Positions 35,355 through 45,632 of a stretch of 64,000 nucleotides of DNA are shown one piece after another. The notes under the pieces are model-generated. The model was not told the DNA's origin. It ran no database searches and worked only from the letters and a program-made list of their open reading frames with translations. Location: NCBI GenBank assembly GCA_902621345.1, contig CACNLV010000001.1, forward strand, positions 62,001 to 126,000, in the 5' to 3' direction. This stretch comes from an uncultured Pelagibacteraceae bacterium (GTDB taxonomy: Bacteria; Pseudomonadota; Alphaproteobacteria; Pelagibacterales; Pelagibacteraceae). The stretch's first letter is position 1. Each line of letters opens with the position of its first letter. Made by a program: the position numbers and the translations under genes.

Positions 35355-36538
35355 TAAGCAACTAATGTGGCTTTATTAGCGTCTTTCCCATATAGACTCA
35401 TTATTGGATTGTCTTCAACTTCATAAATTTCATCTGAGAAGAAACCGTTGAATTCCGTCCTAAATGTAAGACCATATGCACCCAGCTGACCAAGCTCAAT
35501 ATAATCATTTTCTTTAATATTATTGGGTAAAACAAAAGGACCTTTCATATAATCCATACTATCACAAGTTGGACCATAAAAATCAAAAGCTGTTAACTTT
35601 TTAGAAATTATTTTATTAGAACTTTCTTTAATTAATTTCGACGGGAAAACTATATTTGGTGTTCCAGCATCAAAAAGAGTACCATAAGTACCATCATTAA
35701 TATAAAGTTTTTGTTTTTTTCTTAAGTTTACTCTAACAATTGTTGATCCACTTTCAGCAACTAATGCTCTTCCTGGTTCACATATGATTTCAGGTAAATT
35801 ATTTAATTTTAAGTTATCTAAACTCATCTTTATTTCTTGAAAATAATTATCTAACGATTGAGGAACTAAATCTGGGTATATAGTTGGAAATCCTCCGCCA
35901 ACATTTATGTAATCTGGTACAATTTTTGTTTTGTTAATTATATTACCTATCTCAGCTATTCCTTTTGTGTAAGAAATTGGATGCATACATTGTGATCCAA
36001 CATGGAAGCTTAAACCAATCTTATATGCGTATTGTTTTGCAAGTCTTAATAATCCACTGGCCTCATTATTTATGGCTCCAAATTTTTTTGATAAGTCTAT
36101 TTCTGCATGTTCATTTGATACTGCAACCCTTACAAAAATTTCAAGATCTTTAGCATTTTTAGTGCTCTCAATTATTTTTATTAATTCTTCTTTAGTATCT
36201 AGTGCGAATGTTTTTACACCATACTTAAAGTAAGCTTTTTGTACATCCTCACGACTTTTCACTGTGTGCATAAAAGAACATTTCGCACTCTGGCTAAATT
36301 TTCTAACAGACTTAATTTCTGATATTGATGCAACATCAAATTCACTGATACCACTTTTTACGAGAGTTTTAATCACTTCTGGATGAGGATTTGTTTTAAC
36401 GGCATATAAAATTCTACCAGGAAATTTTTTTTGAAAAAACTTTGATGCAGAAAGAATTGATTTCTTTCTAATACAATAGACCGGTTTATCTGGTTTCAGC
36501 TGATTTACTAAATTTTCAACTGATGTAAATTTTTGCAT
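35354..36538 (-). CDS. speC: alanine-racemase-fold (group IV) ornithine/basic amino acid decarboxylase
   Basis: YAVKTNPHPEVIK PLP lysine, FHVGSQC, EPGRALVAESG, GPTCDSMDYM. Confidence 0.85.
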   Translation of the reverse strand: MQKFTSVENLVNQLKPDKPVYCIRKKSILSASKFFQKKFPGRILYAVKTNPHPEVIKTLVKSGISEFDVASISEIKSVRKFSQSAKCSFMHTVKSREDVQKAYFKYGVKTFALDTKEELIKIIESTKNAKDLEIFVRVAVSNEHAEIDLSKKFGAINNEASGLLRLAKQYAYKIGLSFHVGSQCMHPISYTKGIAEIGNIINKTKIVPDYINVGGGFPTIYPDLVPQSLDNYFQEIKMSLDNLKLNNLPEIICEPGRALVAESGSTIVRVNLRKKQKLYINDGTYGTLFDAGTPNIVFPSKLIKESSNKIISKKLTAFDFYGPTCDSMDYMKGPFVLPNNIKENDYIELGQLGAYGLTFRTEFNGFFSDEIYEVEDNPIMSLYGKDANKATLVA

Positions 36539-36611
36539 TAAAATGCTCCCTAAAAAAAATTTAACAAAAAAAAAGCTTTTTATTTAAAAAACTTTAATAA
36601 AACGAGCAATT

Positions 36612-36657
36612 AATTCAATAGTAAAGCAATGTAAAGAAAATAATACCCTATTGAATT
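36612..36657. repeat. perfect 10-bp inverted repeat in the speC/regA-type divergent intergenic region
   Basis: AATTCAATAG (36612-36621) and CTATTGAATT (36648-36657) separated by 26 nt. Confidence 0.6.
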
Positions 36658-36684
36658 GTGGAAAAAAAACACCATATATGGCTT

Positions 36685-37248
36685 ATGAGAGTAGACGCCA
36701 CATTGCAAAATTTGAGTGATTTTGAGAACAAATCACTATTAATTGTCGATGATGACAATCCTTTTAGAGAGAGATTGGCTAGGGCAATGGAAAAAAAAGG
36801 TTTTGAGGTATTTCAAGCTGAGAGTGTGCAAAAAGGAATAGAATCAGTAAAATCTAAAAAACCTGGTTTTGCTGTAGTTGATCTAAGGTTGAATGATGGT
36901 AATGGATTAGAAGTAGTGAAAGAAATACAATCAAATAACTCATCAAGCAGAATAATAATGTTGACTGGTTATGGAAATATTCCTACTGCTGTGGCAGCAA
37001 TTAAAGAAGGTGCCATCGACTATTTGGCTAAGCCTGCAGATGCCGATGATGTCGAAAAGGCTCTTTTAGCTGATCCAAACAAAAAGGCAGTTCCACCAGA
37101 AAACCCGATGTCAGCTGACAGAGTAAAATGGGAACACATACATAGGGTCTTTGAATTATGCAACAGAAATGTCTCTGAAACAGCAAGAAGACTTAAAATG
37201 CATAGAAGAACTTTACAACGAATTTTATCTAAAAGATCTCCTAAGTAA
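36685..37248 (+). CDS. actR: two-component response regulator of the ActR/RegA/PrrA type (ATG at 36685 preferred to the track's GTG at 36658)
   Basis: LLIVDDDNPFRERLARAMEKKGFEV receiver; Fis-like HTH NVSETARRLKMHRRTLQRILSKRSPK. Confidence 0.9.
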   Translation: MRVDATLQNLSDFENKSLLIVDDDNPFRERLARAMEKKGFEVFQAESVQKGIESVKSKKPGFAVVDLRLNDGNGLEVVKEIQSNNSSSRIIMLTGYGNIPTAVAAIKEGAIDYLAKPADADDVEKALLADPNKKAVPPENPMSADRVKWEHIHRVFELCNRNVSETARRLKMHRRTLQRILSKRSPK

Positions 37249-37792
37249 ATTTCCTAAATTTTAGTAATTGTTTTGATAGCACCGTGAGAATCAAGATTTT
37301 GTAGATTTCTATTAATAAAAATGGTTTTGCTCCAACTGAGAAAACACCATTAAAAGTCTTGTCGAACCCCATATAATTCCACAGACCTCCTAATCCAAGA
37401 ATATAAATTAAACTTACCGAAAATAATAAATATAAAAACACAATTATTGGGTCTTTATTTTCATTTATATGACCTGCAAAAAATGCAGTAAAAATAAAAC
37501 CAACTAAGTAACCTCCGGTTGGACCTAAAAGATATCCAATGCCACCACCTTTAGCAAACACTGGTAGTCCAAAAGATCCCTCAATCAAATATAAAATAAC
37601 AGTTAGTGTTGCTAATTTATATCCCAATATAATCCCAAGAAACATAACTATAAAAGTTTGCATAGTTGCGGGCACTAAAGTAAATGGAGTTTGTATCTTA
37701 GATGATATAGCCAGTAAAGCTGTCCCAATTATCACCAAAATAGCTGATTTGATTATTTTCGAATTGTTGATAATGTTTTTAGTAAGTTCCAT
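37241..37792 (-). CDS. bioY: biotin transporter BioY
   Basis: Multi-TM protein with GSFGLPVFAKGGGIGYLLGPTGGYLVGF. Confidence 0.92.
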   Translation of the reverse strand: MELTKNIINNSKIIKSAILVIIGTALLAISSKIQTPFTLVPATMQTFIVMFLGIILGYKLATLTVILYLIEGSFGLPVFAKGGGIGYLLGPTGGYLVGFIFTAFFAGHINENKDPIIVFLYLLFSVSLIYILGLGGLWNYMGFDKTFNGVFSVGAKPFLLIEIYKILILTVLSKQLLKFRKFT

Positions 37793-37838
37793 AAAATAAT
37801 AATACTCTTATTTTTTTAATAATCTATATTAATTTATA

Positions 37839-40613
37839 ATGAGTAAGATTCAAAAAACAGATCACTTTTACTTGATTGATGGATCCGGCTATATATTTAG
37901 AGCTTACTATGCACTTCCGCCCTTAACAAGAAAAAGTGATGGTTTGCCAACTGGAGCCGTAAGTGGCTTTTGTAGTATGCTCTTTAAACTTCTTGAAGAT
38001 TCTAAGTCAAAAGAAAATTTACAAAAACCATCTCACTTTGCAGTTATTTTTGACTCAGCCAGAAAGACATTTCGGAATGAAATTTATAAAGATTATAAAG
38101 CTAATAGGGCAGAAGCACCTGACGATTTAGCACCTCAATTCGATTATATTAGAAAGTCTGTATTAGCATTTAATTTACCATCAGTTGAGCTAACTAACTA
38201 TGAAGCAGATGATTTGATAGCAACCTATACAGATATGATTTTAAAAGTTGGGGCTAAGGTGACAATAGTTTCTTCAGACAAAGATTTAATGCAATTATAT
38301 AAAAAAGGAGTTCGAATTTATGATCCAATGAAGAATAAATTTATTAACGATGAAGATATTCAAAAAAAATTTGGTGTTACAGCTAATAAGGTGATAGATG
38401 TACAGGCATTAGCTGGAGACAGTAGTGATAATGTACCCGGTGTCCCTGGAATTGGTATAAAAACTGCAGCTGAGTTGATAAATAAATATGGAGACTTGGA
38501 AACCCTTCTAAAATCTGCAAGTGAGATTAAACAAAACAAAAGAAGAGAAACTTTACTCGAAAATCAAGACAAAGCCATAATCAGCAAAAAATTAGTAACA
38601 TTAAAAAATGATGCTCCAATTGAAAAAAATCCAGAGGAATTTCAATTAAAACAAATAAATAAAGAAAAGCTCTATAAATTTTTACGGGAAATGGAATTCA
38701 ATAGATTACTTAGCTCAGCTATTTCAACTTATGGTGAGCCAAATTTTGAGGATAAAAAAAAAGATACCAAAATTATTGAAACTCAAGAAAAAATTTCAAA
38801 TAAGAATTATTTTTTAATTAATGATATAAAAGAAATAGACGATTGGATTAAAGAAGCCGAGGAGGTTGGAGAGCTTGCTGTTGACACTGAAACAAGTTCG
38901 TTAGATCCTCATCAAGCAGACTTAATAGGAGTCTCATTAAGTTCAAAAATTGGTAAAGCTTGTTATATACCTATTAACCATAATACTAAAAAAAATATTA
39001 ATAAAGACCTTGTTCTAAAAAAATTAAAACCTTTACTTGAAGATCCTAGTATTAAAAAAATTGGTCAAAATATAAAGTTTGATTTTATAGTGCTACTTAA
39101 GCAAGGTATAAGACTTACCTCAATGGAGGATACAATGCTTATGTCATACGTTCTCGATGCGGGAAAAAATAGGCACAATATGGATACACTATCTGAAATC
39201 CACTTAGGTCACAAAACAATAGCTTTTAAAGATTTAGTGGGAACTGGAAAAAAAGAAATAAATTTTAGTGAAGTTGATCTTGAAAAAGCAAAAAATTACG
39301 CTGCTGAAGATGCTGATGTTACTTATAGACTTTATAAAAAATTTTATAAAAGTCTTAAAGATGAAAAAATGATTAATGTTTACGAACTTTTTGAAAAACC
39401 AATGATAACAATTCTTGCAAATATGGAGATTGAAGGAATTAAAATAGATAATAAGTTCCTTAAAATTTTATCCTCAAACTTTGAAAAAAAAATTTTAAAG
39501 ATTCAAAAAGAAGTTTTTAAAATATCAAAAAAGGAATTTAATATTGCATCGCCAAAACAACTTGGTGAAGTTTTGTATAATGAGCTCAAAATTGCTGATC
39601 TAAAAAAAACTAAAAAAGGTAGTTTCGCTACTAGTGCGGCGGTATTGGAGGATTTGGCCTTCAAAGGTCATAAATTTCCACAATTAGTTTTAGATTGGAG
39701 ACAAATATCAAAATTAAAAAATACTTATTCAGATACTTTACCAGAGCACATTAATCCTAAAACAAAAAGAGTTCACACCTCCTTTTTACTCGCTGCAACT
39801 ACCACAGGAAGATTAGCTTCTAGTGAACCTAACTTACAAAATATTCCAATAAAGTCTGAGGATGGAAAAGATATCAGAAAAGCTTTTATTGCAGAGAAAG
39901 AACATTCTTTGATCTCTGCAGATTATAATCAAATTGAAATGAGAATTTTAGCAGATATTGCTGACGTAAAAGAACTTAAAAAGGCTTTTAAAAATAATGA
40001 GGATATACACTCTTTAACAGCAAGTCAGATTTTTAATATTGATATCAGAAAAGTAAATGATGATCAGAGAAGAAAAGCAAAAGCAATTAATTTTGGTATA
40101 ATTTATGGAATTTCACAATACGGATTAGCAAAACAAATTAACGTTTCTAACCATGAGGCAGAAGAATTTTTAAATTCATACTTCGCAAAATTTCCTGAAA
40201 TTAAAGTTTATATGGAGGATACTATTAAATTTTGTAGAAAAAGCGGTTTCGTAAATAATATTTTTGGAAGGAAATCACATTTCGTTAGCATTAATGATAA
40301 AAATTATAATGTAAGAAATTTTCAAGAAAGAGCAGCTATAAATGCTCCAATACAGGGATCCGCGTCTGAAATTATGAGATTAGCAATGATAAGATTGCAA
40401 AAAAAACTATTAGAGGAAAAAAATAAAAAAACAAAAATACTTTTACAAATTCATGATGAGTTAATTTTTGAAACTCCAAATACAGATGTAAAAAGAATAA
40501 GCAAAATAATTATTGAAGAAATGACTGGTGTTGTTGATAGCGATCACCATTCATTTTCGATACCTTTAACAGTAGATTTAAATACTGGCGATAATTGGGG
40601 TTCACTTCATTAA
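37839..40613 (+). CDS. polA: DNA polymerase I
   Basis: 5' nuclease (YLIDGSGYIFRAYYALPPL), 3'-5' exonuclease (ELAVDTETSSLD), polymerase (SADYNQIEMRILA, RRKAKAINFGIIYGIS, QIHDELIFE). Confidence 0.97.
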   Translation: MSKIQKTDHFYLIDGSGYIFRAYYALPPLTRKSDGLPTGAVSGFCSMLFKLLEDSKSKENLQKPSHFAVIFDSARKTFRNEIYKDYKANRAEAPDDLAPQFDYIRKSVLAFNLPSVELTNYEADDLIATYTDMILKVGAKVTIVSSDKDLMQLYKKGVRIYDPMKNKFINDEDIQKKFGVTANKVIDVQALAGDSSDNVPGVPGIGIKTAAELINKYGDLETLLKSASEIKQNKRRETLLENQDKAIISKKLVTLKNDAPIEKNPEEFQLKQINKEKLYKFLREMEFNRLLSSAISTYGEPNFEDKKKDTKIIETQEKISNKNYFLINDIKEIDDWIKEAEEVGELAVDTETSSLDPHQADLIGVSLSSKIGKACYIPINHNTKKNINKDLVLKKLKPLLEDPSIKKIGQNIKFDFIVLLKQGIRLTSMEDTMLMSYVLDAGKNRHNMDTLSEIHLGHKTIAFKDLVGTGKKEINFSEVDLEKAKNYAAEDADVTYRLYKKFYKSLKDEKMINVYELFEKPMITILANMEIEGIKIDNKFLKILSSNFEKKILKIQKEVFKISKKEFNIASPKQLGEVLYNELKIADLKKTKKGSFATSAAVLEDLAFKGHKFPQLVLDWRQISKLKNTYSDTLPEHINPKTKRVHTSFLLAATTTGRLASSEPNLQNIPIKSEDGKDIRKAFIAEKEHSLISADYNQIEMRILADIADVKELKKAFKNNEDIHSLTASQIFNIDIRKVNDDQRRKAKAINFGIIYGISQYGLAKQINVSNHEAEEFLNSYFAKFPEIKVYMEDTIKFCRKSGFVNNIFGRKSHFVSINDKNYNVRNFQERAAINAPIQGSASEIMRLAMIRLQKKLLEEKNKKTKILLQIHDELIFETPNTDVKRISKIIIEEMTGVVDSDHHSFSIPLTVDLNTGDNWGSLH

Positions 40614-40663
40614 TTTAATTTGATTGCCCAAATTAGAACAATTTAGTATTTTTATATTGTAGT

Positions 40664-41371
40664 ATGCATAAACAAACAATTGCTTTGATTGATGATGATA
40701 GAAACATCCTTACAAGCCTCAGTATAGCCCTAGAAAAAGAAGGTTTTAAGGTTCAAACATATATAGATGGTGAGAGCGCGTTAATTGGTTTAACAAGAAC
40801 TCCTCCAGATTTAGCGATTATCGATATAAAAATGCCAAAAATGGATGGAGAAGAGTTATTAAAAAAATTAAGAAAAAAAACTTCATTGCCAGTGATATTT
40901 TTAACTTCCAAAGATGACGAGATAGATGAATTGCTTGGGCTGAAATTAGGGGCAGATGATTTTGTCAAAAAATCTGGAGGTTTCTCAATAAAAGTATTAA
41001 TTGAGAGAATTAGAGTTCAACTGCGAAAAAAAGATACAAAAGATGCTATTGAGGAAAATAAGAGTATTATCTCTCATGGAAAATTAAAACTAGATCCCTC
41101 ACAATTGGAATGTGAATGGAATGGCAAACAATTACCTGATAAATTAACTACTACAGAATTTTTACTTGTTAAAGAATTGGCAAAAAGGCCTGGTATTATA
41201 AAAGAAAGAGCACAATTGATGGACATAGCTTACAGAGAGGATACAGATATTGAAGACCGTACTATTGATAGTCATGTGAAGAGAATAAGAAAAAAATTTA
41301 AAAAAGTTGATCCAGATTTTTCTGCTATTGAAACTAGATATGGAAGTGGGTACAGATGGAATGTTAGCTAA
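40664..41371 (+). CDS. chvI: OmpR-family response regulator ChvI
   Basis: IALIDDDRNILTSLSIALEKEGF receiver, winged-helix C-terminus; followed by the cognate kinase. Confidence 0.87.
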   Translation: MHKQTIALIDDDRNILTSLSIALEKEGFKVQTYIDGESALIGLTRTPPDLAIIDIKMPKMDGEELLKKLRKKTSLPVIFLTSKDDEIDELLGLKLGADDFVKKSGGFSIKVLIERIRVQLRKKDTKDAIEENKSIISHGKLKLDPSQLECEWNGKQLPDKLTTTEFLLVKELAKRPGIIKERAQLMDIAYREDTDIEDRTIDSHVKRIRKKFKKVDPDFSAIETRYGSGYRWNVS

Positions 41372-42912
41372 TGATAAGCAACCTTCTTAAAAATTTCTCT
41401 ATATTAAAAAAATTTTTATTTATAAATTTAATTTTTTTTACGGTAATTGGATTATTTACATTTATATATTTAGAAAATGTCCAGCCAAACTTAATAAAGA
41501 AAAAATCATCCAACCATATCGAAATTATTAATAACACTATCGATAATCTTAATAGGCTTAATGTAAAATTCGTTGAGGAAGATGTAAGAAAATTTTTATT
41601 TTCAACAAGATTTCTTTTTCAAAATTTAGATAGAGTTATTTTTTTTGATAATGAATTAAATTTAATTGGGGATACAGATACTTTAGACCTTGACCCAAGA
41701 TCATTTTCAACAAGATTAGATATAGTTGAATTAGATATATTGAATGAAGATAAAAAAAAAGAAATTACTGAGGATAAGAATATAAATATAGGTAATGAAA
41801 AAAATGTATCACTCAGAGATATCTTGTCTAATTATGCTGTCTCTAAAAATTATGGGATACCTTTTACGTTTACTGAAGATGAATTTAATAAATTTAAATT
41901 AACAACTATTAAAAATGTAACGAAAAATGATAAAAATATCGGATATCTAGCAATTAGTGAAAATGCAAATGATATTAAAGCTGCCATTGACGAAAGAAAA
42001 ACTTTTATTATCAGAACAGCTATTGCTGTTGGAATAGTAATCTTTATTTTTTCATTTGTTTTAAATAGATATTTTTTAAAACCGATAAAAAATTTAGTTA
42101 CTTACACAAAAACAATTAAAGAAAAAAATTCAAAGATAGCAAACATTGAGAATTTAAAACTTAGGAATGATGAACTTGGATTACTCTCAAGTTCTCTAGA
42201 TGATATGACTTTAGAATTACAGAAAAGAATTTCACAAGCTGAGAACTTTTCAACTGATCTTGTGCACGAGATCAGAAATCCATTAGCCTCTCTTAAAAGC
42301 GCATCAGAAATTCTACAAGATACAAATGATATAGATCAAAGAGTAAAATTATTAAATATCTTAAGTCATGATGTTCAGAGAATAGAGAGATTAATCACAG
42401 ATTATTCTCAAATGCTAAAAGATGAGGTAGCCTTAAGTAAAGAGAAAATAAAAAAATTAGATATTGAACCTATTATAAAATCTGTTGTTGACGATTTTAA
42501 TAATATTTACAAAGTGAAAAGAGGAATAGAAATTTCTTTTGAAAATGATGGTAAAAAAAATTACTACATTAATGGTATTGAAAATAGAATAGAACAAATA
42601 ATTGCAAATCTTTTAGATAATGCAATATCTTTTAGTGAGGATAATAAAAATATAATTGTTAAAGTGTCTCAATCAGAGGACAAAAAAATTAACATTGATA
42701 TTTTGGATGAAGGAAACGGATTTAAGGAAAAAGATACAAATAAAATTTTCAAGAGATTTTATAGTAATAGGCCAGATAAATTCGGCCAACATTCTGGTTT
42801 AGGATTAAATATTGTTAAAAATTTAGTTGATCTACATAATGGTTCTATTAAAGCATCAAATCGAACTGACAAAAAGGGTGCAAGAATGGAAGTCATTTTC
42901 CCAATGTTATAA
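41371..42912 (+). CDS. chvG: sensor histidine kinase ChvG
   Basis: Two TM segments, HAMP, FSTDLVHEIRNPLASLKSASEIL phosphoacceptor, GLGLNIVKNLVDLHNG ATPase. Confidence 0.87.
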   Translation: MISNLLKNFSILKKFLFINLIFFTVIGLFTFIYLENVQPNLIKKKSSNHIEIINNTIDNLNRLNVKFVEEDVRKFLFSTRFLFQNLDRVIFFDNELNLIGDTDTLDLDPRSFSTRLDIVELDILNEDKKKEITEDKNINIGNEKNVSLRDILSNYAVSKNYGIPFTFTEDEFNKFKLTTIKNVTKNDKNIGYLAISENANDIKAAIDERKTFIIRTAIAVGIVIFIFSFVLNRYFLKPIKNLVTYTKTIKEKNSKIANIENLKLRNDELGLLSSSLDDMTLELQKRISQAENFSTDLVHEIRNPLASLKSASEILQDTNDIDQRVKLLNILSHDVQRIERLITDYSQMLKDEVALSKEKIKKLDIEPIIKSVVDDFNNIYKVKRGIEISFENDGKKNYYINGIENRIEQIIANLLDNAISFSEDNKNIIVKVSQSEDKKINIDILDEGNGFKEKDTNKIFKRFYSNRPDKFGQHSGLGLNIVKNLVDLHNGSIKASNRTDKKGARMEVIFPML

Positions 42913-42957
42913 AGTTCTATTGATTAATTAAAACTTTGTTGTTAGAAGATCCACAAC

Positions 42958-44244
42958 ATGGCAGATTTTAAAGTTAAAGATATATCTCAAGCAGAATTTG
43001 GACGTAAGGAAATCTCAATAGCTGAAAGTGAGATGCCCGGATTGATGGCATTAAGAGAAGAATATAAAGGGAAATCTCCCCTTAAGGGAGCAAAGATTAT
43101 TGGTTGTTTGCACATGACTATCCAAACAGCAGTCTTGATTGAAACATTAGCCAATTTAGGTGCAGAAGTAAGGTGGTCATCGTGCAATATTTTTTCTACT
43201 CAAGACCATGCAGCTGCTGCTATAGCTAAAGCAGGAATACCTGTTTATGCCTGGAAAGGTGAGACAGAAGAGGAATATTTATGGTGCATTAAACAGACAA
43301 TCATAGGAAATAAAGATTGGAAACCAAACATGCTTTTAGATGATGGTGGTGATCTTACTGCAATAATGCATAAAGAATATAAAGATTTATTAAAAGACGT
43401 TAAAGGCGTTTCTGAAGAAACTACAACGGGAATTAAAGCGCTTAATAAAATGGAAAAAGACAAATCACTGTTAGTTCCAGCCATAAATGTTAATGACTCT
43501 GTTACAAAATCAAAATTTGATAATCTTTATGGTTGTAGAGAAAGTTTAGTAGATGGAATACGAAGGGCAACAGATGTAATGATGTCTGGAAAAGTCGCTA
43601 TTGTGGCAGGTTTTGGTGATGTGGGAAAAGGTAGTGCCGCCTCACTCAGACAAAGTGGCGCTAGAGTTTTGGTTACTGAAGCAGATCCAATTTGTGCACT
43701 ACAAGCGGCTATGGAAGGTTATGAGGTTGTTTTAATGGAGGATGCTATTGGCCAAGCAGATATTATTGTTACAGCTACTGGTAACAAAGATATTGTTACT
43801 GCTGATCATATGAGAGAAATGAAAGATAGAGCAATACTATGTAATATTGGTCATTTTGATAATGAAATTCAGGTTGATGCTTTAAAAAATTATAAATGGA
43901 CAGAGATTAAACCTCAAGTCCATGAAATCGAATTACCAAGTAAAAAAAGGATAATTCTTTTAGCGGAAGGTAGACTAGTCAATCTAGGATGTGCAACTGG
44001 TCACCCAAGCTTTGTGATGAGTGCATCATTTACCAATCAAGTAATTGCACAAATAGAACTCTGGAATAATCACAAAAATTATGAAAATAAAGTATATGTC
44101 TTGCCAAAACATTTAGATGAAAAAGTCGCTACTCTACATTTAAAGAAAGTTGGAGCAAAATTAACTAAACTGTCAAAAGATCAAGCAGACTATATAAGTG
44201 TTGGAGTTAATGGTCCATTCAAACCAAATGCCTATCGCTACTAA
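42958..44244 (+). CDS. ahcY: adenosylhomocysteinase
   Basis: [39 protein letters not shown]-terminal [11 protein letters not shown]. Confidence 0.98.
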   Translation: MADFKVKDISQAEFGRKEISIAESEMPGLMALREEYKGKSPLKGAKIIGCLHMTIQTAVLIETLANLGAEVRWSSCNIFSTQDHAAAAIAKAGIPVYAWKGETEEEYLWCIKQTIIGNKDWKPNMLLDDGGDLTAIMHKEYKDLLKDVKGVSEETTTGIKALNKMEKDKSLLVPAINVNDSVTKSKFDNLYGCRESLVDGIRRATDVMMSGKVAIVAGFGDVGKGSAASLRQSGARVLVTEADPICALQAAMEGYEVVLMEDAIGQADIIVTATGNKDIVTADHMREMKDRAILCNIGHFDNEIQVDALKNYKWTEIKPQVHEIELPSKKRIILLAEGRLVNLGCATGHPSFVMSASFTNQVIAQIELWNNHKNYENKVYVLPKHLDEKVATLHLKKVGAKLTKLSKDQADYISVGVNGPFKPNAYRY

Positions 44245-44683
44245 CAGCGATAAAATAATTTTAAACTCTGAAAAAGATACCAAAAAATTCGCTAAGAATT
44301 TTTTAAGTAAGATTAAGCTTAATTATATAGTGTTTATATACGGTGAAATGGGAGTAGGCAAAACTACTTTTATAAAATATCTCGTGAATGCTTTTCAACA
44401 AAAGAATAAAGTAAAAATTACAGAGGTGACAAGCCCTACATTTAATCTTTTAAACCAATACGATGTGAATAAATTTGTCATAAATCACTACGATTTATTT
44501 AGGTTAAAAAATGATGGCGAATTAAAGGATCTAGGTTTATTTGAAGATAATCTAAATACAATTACATTAATAGAATGGCCCGAGATTATTCAAAAAAAAC
44601 CTGAAAAATTGATAGAATTATTTTTTAAATATGAGGATGGCTATCAAAAAAGATCAGTACAAATTAAAGGTCTAAAACTATAA
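44228..44683 (+). CDS. tsaE: tRNA threonylcarbamoyladenosine biosynthesis ATPase TsaE (internal ATG at 44228 preferred)
   Basis: [35 protein letters not shown]. Confidence 0.92.
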   Translation: MPIATNSDKIILNSEKDTKKFAKNFLSKIKLNYIVFIYGEMGVGKTTFIKYLVNAFQQKNKVKITEVTSPTFNLLNQYDVNKFVINHYDLFRLKNDGELKDLGLFEDNLNTITLIEWPEIIQKKPEKLIELFFKYEDGYQKRSVQIKGLKL

Positions 44684-44687
44684 TTTT

Positions 44688-45632
44688 TTGATGAAAAATT
44701 TAAAAAAAATAAAGGGTGATGCATCTTTTAGAGAATTTTACAGAAAAAAAAGTAAAAACGCTAACTCTATAATAATTCTAGCAAAAAAAGAAAAATTTAA
44801 AAATTTAATAATATATGAAGCAATAAATAGAATTTTAAATGAGAATAAAATTTTAGCTCCAAAATTATTTAAAGAAAATTATAAAAAAAACTGTATTGAA
44901 ATTCAGGATTTTGGTGACGATACAATATTCAAAATTCTGAGAAAAAAAAAAGTTAATAAATTTTTATATTTTAAAAAAATAATAGATTTATTGATTAGGA
45001 TACAATTAATAAAGAATAAAAATATAAAAAATCTTAAAAATAAAATTTACTATATTCCTAAATATAACGAAAAAATTTTAATCGATGAGGCTAATGTATT
45101 TAGAAAATGGTATGCAGAGGAAAATCTAAAAAATTCTAAAAAAAAAATTTTTACAAAAAAATTTAACAAGATAATTAAAAAATTAGTATTAAAATTACAA
45201 TTAAAAAATGATGTGTTTGTTCATAGGGATTTTCATGTATCAAATCTTATGTTAGTCCAGGACGAAATAGGAGTTATAGATAGTCAAGATGCTTTAATTG
45301 GAAATAGAGCATATGATTTAGCATCCTTAATTGATGATGTAAGATTTAAGACATCAAAATCATTTAAAAAAAAAGTTTATAATTACTACCTTAAAAAACA
45401 AAAAAATTTGATAAAGAATAAATTTAAAAATGATTTTGAAATATTATCAGTTTTAAGAAATCTTAAGATAATTGGAATTTTTACACGTTTATCTTTGAGA
45501 GATGGAAAAAAAAAGTATATTAAATTAATTCCATATACATGGGAATTAATAAATATGCGTATTAAAGAAAACGAAGTATTCATTGATTTAAAAAGTTTAT
45601 TAAGTCAAAATTTTGAAAAAAAAATTAAATGA
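44688..45632 (+). CDS. amgK: aminoglycoside-phosphotransferase-fold sugar kinase (AmgK-like)
   Basis: VFVHRDFHVSNLML catalytic loop, GVIDSQDALIGNRAYDLASLIDDVR; followed by a MurU-like gene. Confidence 0.82.
   Translation: MMKNLKKIKGDASFREFYRKKSKNANSIIILAKKEKFKNLIIYEAINRILNENKILAPKLFKENYKKNCIEIQDFGDDTIFKILRKKKVNKFLYFKKIIDLLIRIQLIKNKNIKNLKNKIYYIPKYNEKILIDEANVFRKWYAEENLKNSKKKIFTKKFNKIIKKLVLKLQLKNDVFVHRDFHVSNLMLVQDEIGVIDSQDALIGNRAYDLASLIDDVRFKTSKSFKKKVYNYYLKKQKNLIKNKFKNDFEILSVLRNLKIIGIFTRLSLRDGKKKYIKLIPYTWELINMRIKENEVFIDLKSLLSQNFEKKIK

Noticed and set aside
36539-36657. speF leader RNA motif upstream of the ODC-like gene
   Set aside because: The region is short and A/T-simple, and I could not see a structured RNA beyond the single inverted repeat; an Rfam RF00518 search would decide.
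42913-42957. Possible SAH/SAM riboswitch upstream of ahcY
   Set aside because: Only 45 bp of intergenic space; the sole structure is a weak GTTGT-N10-ACAAC stem before the ATG and does not resemble an SAH or SAM-V aptamer I recognise.
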